64,000 bases of DNA from Alkalispirillum mobile (GTDB taxonomy: Bacteria; Pseudomonadota; Gammaproteobacteria; Nitrococcales; Halorhodospiraceae). This document shows positions 47,206 to 55,938 of this stretch, piece by piece (position 1 is the stretch's first letter; each line of letters starts with the position of its first letter). The DNA is taken from positions 372,001-436,000 of the forward strand of contig NZ_RCDA01000001.1 in the NCBI RefSeq assembly GCF_003664325.1, given 5' to 3'. The notes beneath the pieces are model-generated. The model was not told where the DNA came from. It ran no database searches and worked only from the letters and a program-made list of their open reading frames with translations. A program made the translations under genes and the position numbers.

Positions 47206-48057
47206 TCACGACACCGGTGCGGGATCCGATCCATCGGCCCGGGAGTGGATGGTGGCCAGGCGGTCGGCCAGAATCTCCAGCAACAGTGGGTGTTCGCCCA
47301 CCAGCGGCGCCATAACGGTTCTAAGCGCGGGATGGCGGGCCTCCGCGTCAGCGCAGATCCGGGCAACGTCCCCGTCTGCGCCCGCGTGCCGGCCCGGTTG
47401 CAGGAACATCATGGCAATTACCACCCGCCCGCTGGTGAACGCCGGCCGCTCCAGCAGCGTGGCCAGAAGTGGCTCGTTGAAGGCGTAGGCCGTTCCCGGC
47501 CGGCGCTCCATCGAGGCAGGCACCACTCTGTCCACCCGCCCCTGCAGCATGATGCTGAGCTGCCCGGCCACATAGTCACGGACTTGGGCAACGGCTGGCA
47601 CGGGGCTCCCATGGTCCACCAGAATGACGCGGGTACCGGCCCCATCCCGTACCGACTCGACGAAGTCCGCCAGGATCCGCGCGACGCGGGGGTCGTGCCC
47701 CCGCTCCAGATCCACCAACGGCGGTGCGACCCGTACATCCAGGTCGGGGAATTGTTGCGAGAGTTTCGTTACCCGTTCAGGCAGATAGTCGGTCAGTGCC
47801 CGGCTCGGACCAAAGAAGAGCGGGACAATGCGAAACCGCCGGATGCCGGCAGCCGCGCGCGCTTGCAGCGCCGGCTCCAGCGTCCGCGCGGGCACGCCGC
47901 CGAGCGCGGCGATCGGCGCCCTGTCCGAATGCAATAAAGAGACTGGCTGCACCGGCCGACCTACCCGGTTGCTCAGGCCCTCCGCCAGGCGGCGCAGGCT
48001 GATAGTGGACGCCGCGCGTAGCGAGCCATTGTCGACGAGCAGGACCTCCGTGGGCAT
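47206..48057 (-). CDS. CbiX/SirB-like sirohydrochlorin chelatase family protein
   Basis: This is 283 residues built of two chelatase-like halves. The second half begins 'VILVDHGSPVPAVAQV' with the metal-binding His. The first half begins 'LLVDNGSLRAAS', with Asn where the catalytic His is expected, so it may be structural only. Other regions read 'PLFFGPSRALTDYLPE' and 'VIAMMFLQPGRHAG'. It may insert iron for siroheme, since a siroheme-dependent sulfite reductase and a uroporphyrinogen methyltransferase are close by, but cobalt insertion cannot be excluded. It lies 100 bp downstream of korB. Confidence 0.78.
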   Translation of the reverse strand: MPTEVLLVDNGSLRAASTISLRRLAEGLSNRVGRPVQPVSLLHSDRAPIAALGGVPARTLEPALQARAAAGIRRFRIVPLFFGPSRALTDYLPERVTKLSQQFPDLDVRVAPPLVDLERGHDPRVARILADFVESVRDGAGTRVILVDHGSPVPAVAQVRDYVAGQLSIMLQGRVDRVVPASMERRPGTAYAFNEPLLATLLERPAFTSGRVVIAMMFLQPGRHAGADGDVARICADAEARHPALRTVMAPLVGEHPLLLEILADRLATIHSRADGSDPAPVS

Positions 48058-48157
48058 GCGCCTCCCTTGCCGTTAGCATCCAATGACGGCTGTCACGAGG
48101 TCCTGGGGGACCGACGCAGCGCGGCACCGACCTCCGGACAGCACTATGGTGGTCTCA

Positions 48158-49165
48158 CTACCCTGCGACACGCCAGACGTGCCCTTCGTTCAATAGCCGA
48201 TCCACCGCCGCCAGTTGCACGGGGCTTCGCTCGGTGTCCGTCCCGCTCTGATCCTCGGGGTCGCAGTAGAGCACGCCAAGGGCAACCGGCAGGTCCGGTG
48301 GCTGCATGCTGGCCAGCAGGCCAGCCAGCGCGGCATTCCGCTCATCGTGGACCAGCAGCTCGGATTCCGGCACCCCGTTTTCGCCACCCACGTCCACCAC
48401 GCGAAGGGCGCAGCTGGCTGGATCCAGCACCAATCCCCTGTCACCGTTTGCACCAAAACGCATGGGCTCGCCGTGTCGCAAACGGATGGTATTGTCTGCG
48501 GCGCGGCCCCGCTGGGTGATAGCCGCAAACGCCTGGTCGTTGTAGACGATGCAGTTCTGGTAGATCTCCACCAGTGAAGCACCGCGATGCTCGTGCGCAC
48601 GCTCCAGCACCACTCCCAAGGCCTTCGGGTCCGTGTCCACCGCCCGAGCCACAAAGCGCGCACCCGCGCCCAAGGCGAACCGCGCCGGCATCACCGGCGT
48701 GTCCACAGCCCCCCGTGGGCTCGTGGGGGAACGGGTTCCGGGCTTCGATGTCGGCGACAGCTGCCCCTTGGTCAACCCGTAGATTTCGTTATTGAACAGC
48801 AGAATCTGCATGTCGAGGTTGCGTCGCAGGACATGCATGAGATGGTTGCCACCAATGCTGAGACCGTCGCCGTCGCCTGTGATCACCCAGACGTCCAACG
48901 CCGGGTTGCCGAGCTTCACCCCCGTTGCCACCGCGGGGGCACGGCCATGGATGGTGTGGAAACCGTAGGTTTCGAGGTAGTACGGAAGGCGCGAGGAACA
49001 ACCGATACCGGAAACGAACACAAGGTTTTCCTGCGGCACACCCAGCCCCGCGAGGGTCTTCTGAATGCCCTTGAGAATCGCATAGTCACCGCAGCCCGGG
49101 CACCAGCGTATCTGTTGATCCGAGGCGAAATCCACGGGTTTGGGTGAAGCGGTCGCTGCAGTCAT
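48158..49165 (-). CDS. 2-oxoacid:ferredoxin oxidoreductase beta subunit (KorB-like)
   Basis: This is 335 residues. The thiamine-diphosphate binding subunit has 'RWCPGCGDYAILKGIQ', 'VSGIGCSSRLPYYL', 'HTIHGRAPAVATGVKLGNP' and the TPP motif 'WVITGDGDGLSIGGNHL' with 'NNEIYGLTKGQ'. It oxidatively decarboxylates a 2-oxoacid, probably 2-oxoglutarate, reducing ferredoxin. No ferredoxin-type cluster motif is visible in the chain. It starts 2 bp after the alpha subunit gene. Confidence 0.94.
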   Translation of the reverse strand: MTAATASPKPVDFASDQQIRWCPGCGDYAILKGIQKTLAGLGVPQENLVFVSGIGCSSRLPYYLETYGFHTIHGRAPAVATGVKLGNPALDVWVITGDGDGLSIGGNHLMHVLRRNLDMQILLFNNEIYGLTKGQLSPTSKPGTRSPTSPRGAVDTPVMPARFALGAGARFVARAVDTDPKALGVVLERAHEHRGASLVEIYQNCIVYNDQAFAAITQRGRAADNTIRLRHGEPMRFGANGDRGLVLDPASCALRVVDVGGENGVPESELLVHDERNAALAGLLASMQPPDLPVALGVLYCDPEDQSGTDTERSPVQLAAVDRLLNEGHVWRVAG

Positions 49166-49167
49166 GA

Positions 49168-51045
49168 TCAGGCTTCCAAAATCTCTTTGAATGCGTGTTC
49201 CAAATGGGCGATGCGGAACGGTTCCCCGGTCACCTGGCTGAGTCCCTCGGCGTGGACCCCGAAGCTGGCCCGGAGAACATTAACCAATTGGCCGTTATTG
49301 AGCTCCGGGACCAGCAGCCGGTCATAGCCCCGCAGCAAAGGCCCCAGGTTGCGCGGTAACGGGTTGAGGTATCTCAGGTGAATATGGGCCACCTCACGAC
49401 CTTTCATGCGACTTCGCCGGACCGCCTGGTTAACCGCCCCGTAGGTCGACCCCCAGCTCACCACTGCCAAGTCCCCCGAAAGCCCGCCAACAGCCACGTC
49501 CTGTTCAGGTATGGCATCGGCCATGCCGCGGATCTTCTGGGCGCGCACGTCGGTCATGCGCTGGTGGTTGCCCGGCTCATAAGAGATATGGCCGCTATCG
49601 AAGTCTTTCTCCAGCCCACCAATGCGATGCTCCAAACCCGCCGTCCCGGGCTTCACCCAAGGGCGGGCGCCGGTGGCGGCCTCCCGCAAGAAGGGGTGAA
49701 ACCCGTCCGGATCCGTATGGAAACGGACGGGGAAATCTTCCCAGTCCGAAAGCTCGGGGATCTGCCAGGGCTCCGCGGCATTAACCAGATAGCCGTCCGC
49801 CAGCAGCAGGACCGGCGTCATGTACCCCACGGCCAAACGGACGGCTTCAATTGCCATGCTAAAGCAGTCGGCCGCTGAAGCCGGTGCCAGGACGCAGAGG
49901 GGCGCGTCCCCGTTACGCCCGTAGAGAGCCTGGTAGAGATCCGCCTGCTCCGTTTTGGTCGGCAGCCCGGTGGAGGGGCCGCCGCGCTGGCAGTTCACGA
50001 CGACAAGCGGTAGCTCGGCACTTACCGCAAGCCCCAATGCCTCGCCCTTCAGGGCCACGCCGGGACCGGAGCTGGCGGTCACGCCAAGGGAGCCACTGAA
50101 CGAGGCCCCGATCGCGGCACAGGCCGCGGCAATTTCGTCTTCAGCCTGCAATGTGGTCAAACCAGGCTCACGGAGCCCGGCCAACGTGTGCAACAGCCCG
50201 GAGGCCGGTGTGATGGGATAGGAGGCAAATACCATGGGCAGTTCTGCCTTGCCCGCCCCGGCAAGCAGCCCCCAGGTCAGGCCATCCGCGCCGGTCACCG
50301 TTCGATAGCGCCCGGGTGCCCGTTCGGCGGGGGGCACATGAGTACGTGGGAGGGCTGGACCCAACTCCGCTGTCTCGCCGTAGGCGTGGCCCGCTAACAG
50401 CGCCGCACGGTTCGCGGCAGCGAGATCTTCCCGGTGGGCGAATTTTCGAGCAATCCACTCCAGCGTCGCGCCCGGATCGCGGCCGTATAACCAGTACATC
50501 AGCCCAAGCGCCCAGAGGTTCTTGCAGCGCCGGGCATCACCATGCCCCAAGCCGAACTCCTTGACCGCCTCCACGGTGCGTTGGGCGATGTCCACGGCCA
50601 CGACCTGATAGTTGTCCAGGCTTCCGTCATCCAAGGGGCTGACCTCGTAGCCGGCCTTGGCGAGATTGCGGTCCGTGAATGCACTGCTGTTGATAACCAG
50701 TGTCCCTGCCACCACGACGTCAGGCAAGTGAACACGCAAGGCAGCGGGGTTCATGGCCACGAGCACGTCCGGTGCATCACCCGGCGTGGCCACGGAACGC
50801 GCGCCGAACTGGATCTGGAATGACGATACGCCAAAGGTGGTCCCGGCCGGGGCACGGATCTCCGCAGGGAAGCTGGGAAGCGTAGCGAGATCATTGCCGG
50901 CAAGCGCGGTAGCGCGGGTGAACTGACTGCCCGTGAGCTGCATACCGTCGCCGGAATCACCCGCGAACCGCACGACCACGGCTTCGACTGCCTCACCCGC
51001 GGCAATGGCTTCGGTGCTGTACCCGACATCACTTAGCCCGGTCAT
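49168..51045 (-). CDS. 2-oxoacid:ferredoxin oxidoreductase fused gamma-alpha subunit (KorA-like)
   Basis: This is 625 residues. The N-terminal gamma domain (about 1-190, 'VVVRFAGDSGDGMQLTGSQF') is joined to the alpha pyrimidine-binding domain (about 215-625, 'FASYPITPASGLLHTLA', 'LQAEDEIAAACAAIGASFSG' and 'VVNCQRGGPSTGLPTKTEQADL'). This gamma-alpha fusion is common in 2-oxoglutarate:ferredoxin oxidoreductases. The ATG overlaps the stop of the DUF934 gene, tying it to the sulfite reductase transcript. Confidence 0.95.
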   Translation of the reverse strand: MTGLSDVGYSTEAIAAGEAVEAVVVRFAGDSGDGMQLTGSQFTRATALAGNDLATLPSFPAEIRAPAGTTFGVSSFQIQFGARSVATPGDAPDVLVAMNPAALRVHLPDVVVAGTLVINSSAFTDRNLAKAGYEVSPLDDGSLDNYQVVAVDIAQRTVEAVKEFGLGHGDARRCKNLWALGLMYWLYGRDPGATLEWIARKFAHREDLAAANRAALLAGHAYGETAELGPALPRTHVPPAERAPGRYRTVTGADGLTWGLLAGAGKAELPMVFASYPITPASGLLHTLAGLREPGLTTLQAEDEIAAACAAIGASFSGSLGVTASSGPGVALKGEALGLAVSAELPLVVVNCQRGGPSTGLPTKTEQADLYQALYGRNGDAPLCVLAPASAADCFSMAIEAVRLAVGYMTPVLLLADGYLVNAAEPWQIPELSDWEDFPVRFHTDPDGFHPFLREAATGARPWVKPGTAGLEHRIGGLEKDFDSGHISYEPGNHQRMTDVRAQKIRGMADAIPEQDVAVGGLSGDLAVVSWGSTYGAVNQAVRRSRMKGREVAHIHLRYLNPLPRNLGPLLRGYDRLLVPELNNGQLVNVLRASFGVHAEGLSQVTGEPFRIAHLEHAFKEILEA

Positions 51046-51512
51046 CGCTCGGCTCTCCGGACTGGCGTCGTCCCGAGTTGTCCGAATCGTTGCAGACAAC
51101 GCTGCGCAGTCTCCAGGTCCACGTCGTCGGATAATTCAATGGACGCGAACCCAGCGCGCCGTAACGCACTCAGCTGATCAACCCGCAGGTCACCGGTTGC
51201 CCGCACCGGGCCGACGTACCCCAACTGACGCAACCAGGGCAGCAGGCTGAATCCGCGGCCATCGGTGGCAACCGGAAAACGCACGGCTACCAGCGGCAGC
51301 TGGGGCAATAGATCCGCCAGCCCCTCGGGATCATCGTCACCCTCCAGTTCCAGGGCGAGTCGGGCACCTTTGGCCGGGCGGGGCCGCCCAGCGGCCTCCC
51401 AATCCTGCCGCGGGATCAGCCAGTTGCCCGCCGGCAGCGGGTTGGCGAGACCCTCCGCCGCGAGCCGCTGCCAGTTGTCAGCAGCCGTGCGACCCTCCTC
51501 AAGCAGCAGCAT
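51042..51512 (-). CDS. DUF934 protein linked to sulfite reduction
   Basis: This is 156 residues. 'DPEGLADLLPQLPLVAVRFPVATDGRGFSLLPWLRQLGYVGPVRATGDL' (about 60-110) matches DUF934, a family regularly found next to siroheme sulfite reductases in proteobacteria and annotated as an oxidoreductase probably involved in sulfite reduction. No cofactor motif is visible. It overlaps the sulfite reductase gene by 14 bp and korA by 4 bp. Confidence 0.88.
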   Translation of the reverse strand: MLLLEEGRTAADNWQRLAAEGLANPLPAGNWLIPRQDWEAAGRPRPAKGARLALELEGDDDPEGLADLLPQLPLVAVRFPVATDGRGFSLLPWLRQLGYVGPVRATGDLRVDQLSALRRAGFASIELSDDVDLETAQRCLQRFGQLGTTPVRRAER

Positions 51513-53154
51513 GAAGCACCTCCTTGAACGGCGCCAGGCCGACCCGGCGCACCGTATCGATGAAACGTTCCTCGCCTTCGCGGAGGGCCACGTAGCGCTC
51601 CATCAGGGACGCCACCACCGGGGCCACCTGGTCCTGGGCCACCGAAGGCCCCAGCACCTTACCGAGGCTGACCTCACCGGCAGAGGATCCGCCTACCTGG
51701 ATCTGGTACCAGGGCTCACCCCGCTTCTCGACACCGAGAATGCCGATATGACCCACGTGGTGGTGGCCGCAAGCGTTCATGCAGCCCGAGATATTCAGCC
51801 GCACCTCACCCAGATCGTGCAGATAATCCAGGTCCTCTAACTGCTCCTGCACCGCCAACGCAACCGGAATCGACTCAGCGTTGGCCAGGTTGCAGTACTT
51901 CCAACCCGGACAGCAGATAGTGTCGGCCACCGTGCCCACCACCGGGTGAGCCAGGCCCAGTCGAGCCAGCGTCTGCCAGACGGCGTAAAGGCGGCTGGCC
52001 GGAATATCCGGCAGCACCAGATTCTGGTGGTGGGTACTGCGGATCTCGCCCTGGCCTGCATGATCTGCCAGTTCCGCGACCACATCCATCTCATCGCTGC
52101 TGATATCACCCGGTTGCCGGTCACCATGTTTCAGGCAAACAGTCACCGCACGCACGCCGGTTTGACGCTGGCGTTCCGTATTCCAGCGCAGCCAGTTGGC
52201 GAACGCCTCGTCCCCTTCCGCCGTTGCCTGCAGCTCTGCCTCGTCCGCTGCCGTGGTGGCCACCGCCGGGCGTCGGAAGTGCCGAGCCACCTCGGCATAC
52301 CGTGACTCCGTGATCAGCAGGTGGTCGCGGGCCATGGTGGCGTACTCGGCCTCCACGAGTTCCCGGAAACGGGCCACCCCCAGCTGCCGCACCAGGATCT
52401 TGATGCGCGCCTTGTTCTTGTTGTCACGCCGGCCGAACCGGTTATAGATCCGCAGGATAGCCTCGAGGTAGGGCAGCACCTCCCGGCCCGGCAAGTCGTG
52501 GCGCAAGCGTTCGGCAATAACGGGGGTGCGTCCCAGGCCACCACCCACCCAGACCTCGAAACGGGCGTCGTGACCGCTGCCCTCCACCAGCCGCAAACCG
52601 ATGTCATGCACCTGCACGGCGGCGCGGTCATACCGTGCCCCGCTGACGGCGATCTTGAATTTACGCGGCAGGTAAATGAATTCGGGGTGAAGCGTGCCCC
52701 ACTGGCGAATCAGCTCGCACCAGGGCCTCGGATCATCCACTTCATCCGCCGCGATACCCGCCAACTGGTCACTGGTGACATTACGTATGCAGTTTCCGCT
52801 GGTCTGCATGGCGTGCATCTCCACCTCGGCCAGATCGGCGAGCACCTCCGGAACATCAGCCAGTTCCAGGTGGTGTAGCTGCATGTTCTGGCGGGTGGTG
52901 AAATGGCCAAGCCCCCGGTCGTAACGGCGGGCCACCTCCGACAAGGCTCTCAGCTGCGTAGATGACAGCGTGCCGTAAGGAATGGCGATCCGCAGCATGG
53001 GGCCCAACCGCTGGATATACAGCCCATTCATCAGCCGCAGCGGGCGGAAATCGTCTTCATTGAGCTGCCCTGCCAAGTGGCGGCGCGTCTGGTCGCGGAA
53101 CTCCTCCACGCGCGCTCGCACCAGGGCATGATCGTGATCGCTGTACTGGTACAT
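51499..53154 (-). CDS. Ferredoxin-type nitrite/sulfite reductase (siroheme/[4Fe-4S] hemoprotein)
   Basis: This is 551 residues. Two nitrite/sulfite reductase half-domains are present. The siroheme/[4Fe-4S] ligands are 'CCPGWKYCN' and 'SGCMNACGHHH', and substrate-site arginines lie in the 'HFTTRQNMQLHH' and 'SGNCIRNVT' regions. It reduces sulfite to sulfide for cysteine synthesis. No flavoprotein subunit (CysJ) is adjacent, so electrons probably come from ferredoxin. ATG 53152-53154 is the start. It is the first gene of a leftward operon, divergent from cysH. Confidence 0.93.
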   Translation of the reverse strand: MYQYSDHDHALVRARVEEFRDQTRRHLAGQLNEDDFRPLRLMNGLYIQRLGPMLRIAIPYGTLSSTQLRALSEVARRYDRGLGHFTTRQNMQLHHLELADVPEVLADLAEVEMHAMQTSGNCIRNVTSDQLAGIAADEVDDPRPWCELIRQWGTLHPEFIYLPRKFKIAVSGARYDRAAVQVHDIGLRLVEGSGHDARFEVWVGGGLGRTPVIAERLRHDLPGREVLPYLEAILRIYNRFGRRDNKNKARIKILVRQLGVARFRELVEAEYATMARDHLLITESRYAEVARHFRRPAVATTAADEAELQATAEGDEAFANWLRWNTERQRQTGVRAVTVCLKHGDRQPGDISSDEMDVVAELADHAGQGEIRSTHHQNLVLPDIPASRLYAVWQTLARLGLAHPVVGTVADTICCPGWKYCNLANAESIPVALAVQEQLEDLDYLHDLGEVRLNISGCMNACGHHHVGHIGILGVEKRGEPWYQIQVGGSSAGEVSLGKVLGPSVAQDQVAPVVASLMERYVALREGEERFIDTVRRVGLAPFKEVLHAAA

Positions 53155-53372
53155 AACCTTCGAAACCTTTCGGTGCGGCGATTTGACGGGCGTCAGCTTA
53201 GTACCCAACTGCTTACTACTAGAAAGAATGATTAGGGAATTGCTTATTCCCTATATCTGTTATTCGATCCCTGATTAATTCTTTATGGGATTAAGCAAAT
53301 TGATAAACATTCCTTTGGGGTCTTTACGAGCTTTGCTAGCTTGCCAGCCATAGCCGAGGGAGGCGCTTAGCC
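53155..53372. promoter_or_regulatory. Divergent AT-rich promoter region of the sulfur-assimilation genes
   Basis: This 218-bp region lies between the sulfite reductase operon and cysH and is strongly AT-rich from 53205 to 53335. It holds a perfect 7-bp inverted repeat (agggaat 53234-53240, attccct 53246-53252). TTGCTTA at 53240-53246 recurs inverted as TAAGCAA at 53292-53298. A CysB-type regulator site is plausible, but I cannot match it to a defined consensus. Confidence 0.5.
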
Positions 53373-54116
53373 ATGACCAATCAAGGCATCGACCACGACC
53401 GCTTGAACTCACTGACCGATGACGCCGTGCGCCTGCTCAGGGAGATCGAAGCCAGCCACGGGCCCGCGGCCCTGGCGGTGAGCTTCGGTGCCGAAGACAT
53501 GGTGTTGCTGGACATGGTCTGTCGGCATGCGCCGGGTATCACGCCCTTCACCCTGGATACCGGCCGACTCAACCCCGAGACCCATGCCCTGCACCAGCAG
53601 GCAAGGCGTCAGTACGGCATCGCCATCGAGACCTGGTTCCCCCAGGCCGAGGCCGTACAGGATTGGGTGCACAGCCACGGCATCAACGGGTTCTACGACA
53701 GCCGTAGTGCCCGCAAGGCGTGCTGCCACATCCGCAAGGTGGAGCCCCTGGCGCGGGCCCTGGCCGGCCGCAAGGCATGGATCACCGGGCAACGGCGGGC
53801 CCAATCGGTAACCCGCCAGGCGCTTGCCCTGGAGGAGCACGACGACGCCCACGGGCTCACCAAGTTCAACCCGCTGGTTGAGTGGGGCGAGCAGGACGTC
53901 TGGGATTACATCCGTGCCCACCAGGTGCCCTACAACGCGCTCCATGACCAAGGTTATCCCAGCATCGGCTGCGCACCCTGCACCCGAGCCATCACCGTCG
54001 GTGAGGACCCGCGCGCTGGCCGGTGGTGGTGGGAGGACCCGGAACACCGCGAATGCGGGTTACACCGGGCACCGCACGCCGAATCCGTGCGGGCCGGCGG
54101 AGGAAAACGACCATGA
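53373..54116 (+). CDS. cysH: APS reductase (adenylylsulfate reductase, assimilatory)
   Basis: This is 247 residues. The N-terminal PP-loop domain has '[17 protein letters not shown]' and the phosphate-binding 'FTLDTGRL'. The [4Fe-4S] cysteines that mark APS rather than PAPS reductases are present: CC in '[13 protein letters not shown]' and C-x-x-C in 'GCAPCTRAI'. The catalytic Cys lies in 'ECGLH' near the C-terminus. It reduces adenylylsulfate to sulfite with thioredoxin or glutathione. The stop overlaps the next gene. Confidence 0.95.
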   Translation: MTNQGIDHDRLNSLTDDAVRLLREIEASHGPAALAVSFGAEDMVLLDMVCRHAPGITPFTLDTGRLNPETHALHQQARRQYGIAIETWFPQAEAVQDWVHSHGINGFYDSRSARKACCHIRKVEPLARALAGRKAWITGQRRAQSVTRQALALEEHDDAHGLTKFNPLVEWGEQDVWDYIRAHQVPYNALHDQGYPSIGCAPCTRAITVGEDPRAGRWWWEDPEHRECGLHRAPHAESVRAGGGKRP

Positions 54117-54961
54117 CCCGGGCAACCACCCAAGGCGAGGTCTATCTGGTTGGCGCAGGCCCCGGCGACCCGGAACTGCTCACCCTGAAGGCCGTGCGCC
54201 TGATGCAGCGGGCGGATGCGGTGCTGTATGACCGGCTGGTGGCACCGGAGATCCTTGAACTGATCCATTCCGGCGCCGAGCGCATTCCGGTCGGCAAGGC
54301 CGCAGGCCGGCACACCCTGCCCCAGGAGGCGATCAGCGCCCGTCTGGTGGAATTGGCCCGCGCCGGTTATCGGGTGTTGCGCCTTAAAGGGGGTGACCCC
54401 TTTATATTCGGCCGCGGCGGCGAAGAGGTGGCGGAACTGGCTGCCGCCGGCATCCCCTTTCAAGTGATACCGGGCATCACGGCGGCGCAGGGCTGCGCCG
54501 CCTACGCGGGCATTCCGCTGACCCACAGGGACCATGCCCACAGCTGCCGCCTGTTGACCGGCCACCCGGCCGACGATCAAACCGACACCGACTGGGCGGA
54601 CCTGGCCCGTTCCGGGCAGACATTGGTCTTCTACATGGCCCTCGGGCGCTTGCCGGAGGTCTGCGCCAACCTGCGCCGCCACGGGCTGCCCAATCACCAC
54701 CCCGCTGCGGTGGTGGAACAGGGCACCACCCGCAGCCAGCGCGTGCTGATCGGCAGCCTGGAGACCCTGCCCCGCCGGGTGGCTGCCGAGGGCATCAAGC
54801 CCCCGGCACTGCTGATCGTGGGGGACACGGTGCGCCTGCACACGCAACTGCACTGGTTCCAGTGTGCCACCCCCGGGCAGTCGGCCTTCAGCCCCCTCCC
54901 GGAAAGCCCTGATACGCCCCCCCAGCGGGCGCCCCTGAAACACGCCGGAGGTACCCTATGA
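54113..54961 (+). CDS. cobA: Uroporphyrinogen-III C-methyltransferase (SUMT)
   Basis: This is 282 residues. The SAM-binding motifs are '[22 protein letters not shown]' and '[18 protein letters not shown]', plus '[23 protein letters not shown]'. It makes precorrin-2 for siroheme, the cofactor of the sulfite reductase encoded across the divergent promoter. The oxidase/chelatase half of CysG is absent. The start overlaps cysH as ATGA, and the stop overlaps cysD. Confidence 0.96.
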   Translation: MTRATTQGEVYLVGAGPGDPELLTLKAVRLMQRADAVLYDRLVAPEILELIHSGAERIPVGKAAGRHTLPQEAISARLVELARAGYRVLRLKGGDPFIFGRGGEEVAELAAAGIPFQVIPGITAAQGCAAYAGIPLTHRDHAHSCRLLTGHPADDQTDTDWADLARSGQTLVFYMALGRLPEVCANLRRHGLPNHHPAAVVEQGTTRSQRVLIGSLETLPRRVAAEGIKPPALLIVGDTVRLHTQLHWFQCATPGQSAFSPLPESPDTPPQRAPLKHAGGTL

Positions 54962-55908
54962 GCCAAGCCGCCAGTGCTTTGGAACACAGCAGAGCGTCCG
55001 AGCCCCTGCCTGCCACCAGTCATCTGGACCGATTGGAGGCGGAGAGCATCCACATCATCCGCGAGGTGGCGGCGGAGTTCGAGAACCCGGTGATGCTCTA
55101 CTCCATCGGCAAGGACTCGTCGGTGATGCTGCACCTGGCCCGCAAGGCCTTTCACCCAGGCAAGCCGCCCTTCCCTCTGCTGCACGTGGACACCACCTGG
55201 AAGTTCCGGGAGATGATCAGCTTCCGCGACCGCATGGCCGAGGAAGTGGGCATGGAACTGCGGGTGCACATCAACCCCGATGGCGTGGCACAGGGCATCG
55301 GGCCCTTCAGCCACGGCTCGTCGGTGCACACCGATGTCATGAAGACCCAGGCGCTCAAACAGGCGCTGGATGAGCACCGCTTCGACGCCGCGTTCGGGGG
55401 CGCCCGACGGGACGAAGAGGCCAGTCGCGCCAAAGAACGGGTCTACTCCTTCCGCGACCCGCACCATCGCTGGGATCCCAAAGGGCAACGCCCGGAGCTT
55501 TGGAACCTGTACAACGGCCGCATTCACAAGGGCGAGAGCATCCGGGTCTTTCCCCTGTCCAACTGGACGGAGCTGGATGTCTGGCTCTACATCCACCGCG
55601 AGAAAATCCCGGTGGTGCCCCTCTATTTCGCCGCCGAACGCCCAGTGGTGGAACGTGACGGCCTACTGATCATGGTGGACGACGATCGCATGCCACTGAA
55701 GCCGGGTGAGACCCCGCGCATGGAGCGCGTGCGCTTCCGGACGCTGGGCTGCTACCCGCTGACCGGTGCAATCCGCTCGAGCGCCACCACCGTGCCCGAG
55801 ATCATCGCCGAGATGCTGGACTCGCGCAGCAGCGAGCGCCAGGGCCGTGCCATCGACCACGACCAGGCCGGCTCCATGGAGAAGAAAAAACGTGAAGGCT
55901 ATTTCTGA
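54958..55908 (+). CDS. cysD: Sulfate adenylyltransferase subunit 2
   Basis: This is a 316-residue PP-loop ATPase. '[21 protein letters not shown]' is the pyrophosphate-binding motif; '[25 protein letters not shown]' and '[18 protein letters not shown]' are family-specific. With CysN it makes APS from sulfate and ATP. The C-terminus '[12 protein letters not shown]' is the typical CysD tail. cysN follows after 30 bp. Confidence 0.98.
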   Translation: MSQAASALEHSRASEPLPATSHLDRLEAESIHIIREVAAEFENPVMLYSIGKDSSVMLHLARKAFHPGKPPFPLLHVDTTWKFREMISFRDRMAEEVGMELRVHINPDGVAQGIGPFSHGSSVHTDVMKTQALKQALDEHRFDAAFGGARRDEEASRAKERVYSFRDPHHRWDPKGQRPELWNLYNGRIHKGESIRVFPLSNWTELDVWLYIHREKIPVVPLYFAAERPVVERDGLLIMVDDDRMPLKPGETPRMERVRFRTLGCYPLTGAIRSSATTVPEIIAEMLDSRSSERQGRAIDHDQAGSMEKKKREGYF

Positions 55909-55938
55909 TCAGCCATCCACCAAGCGACGAGTGAGACC

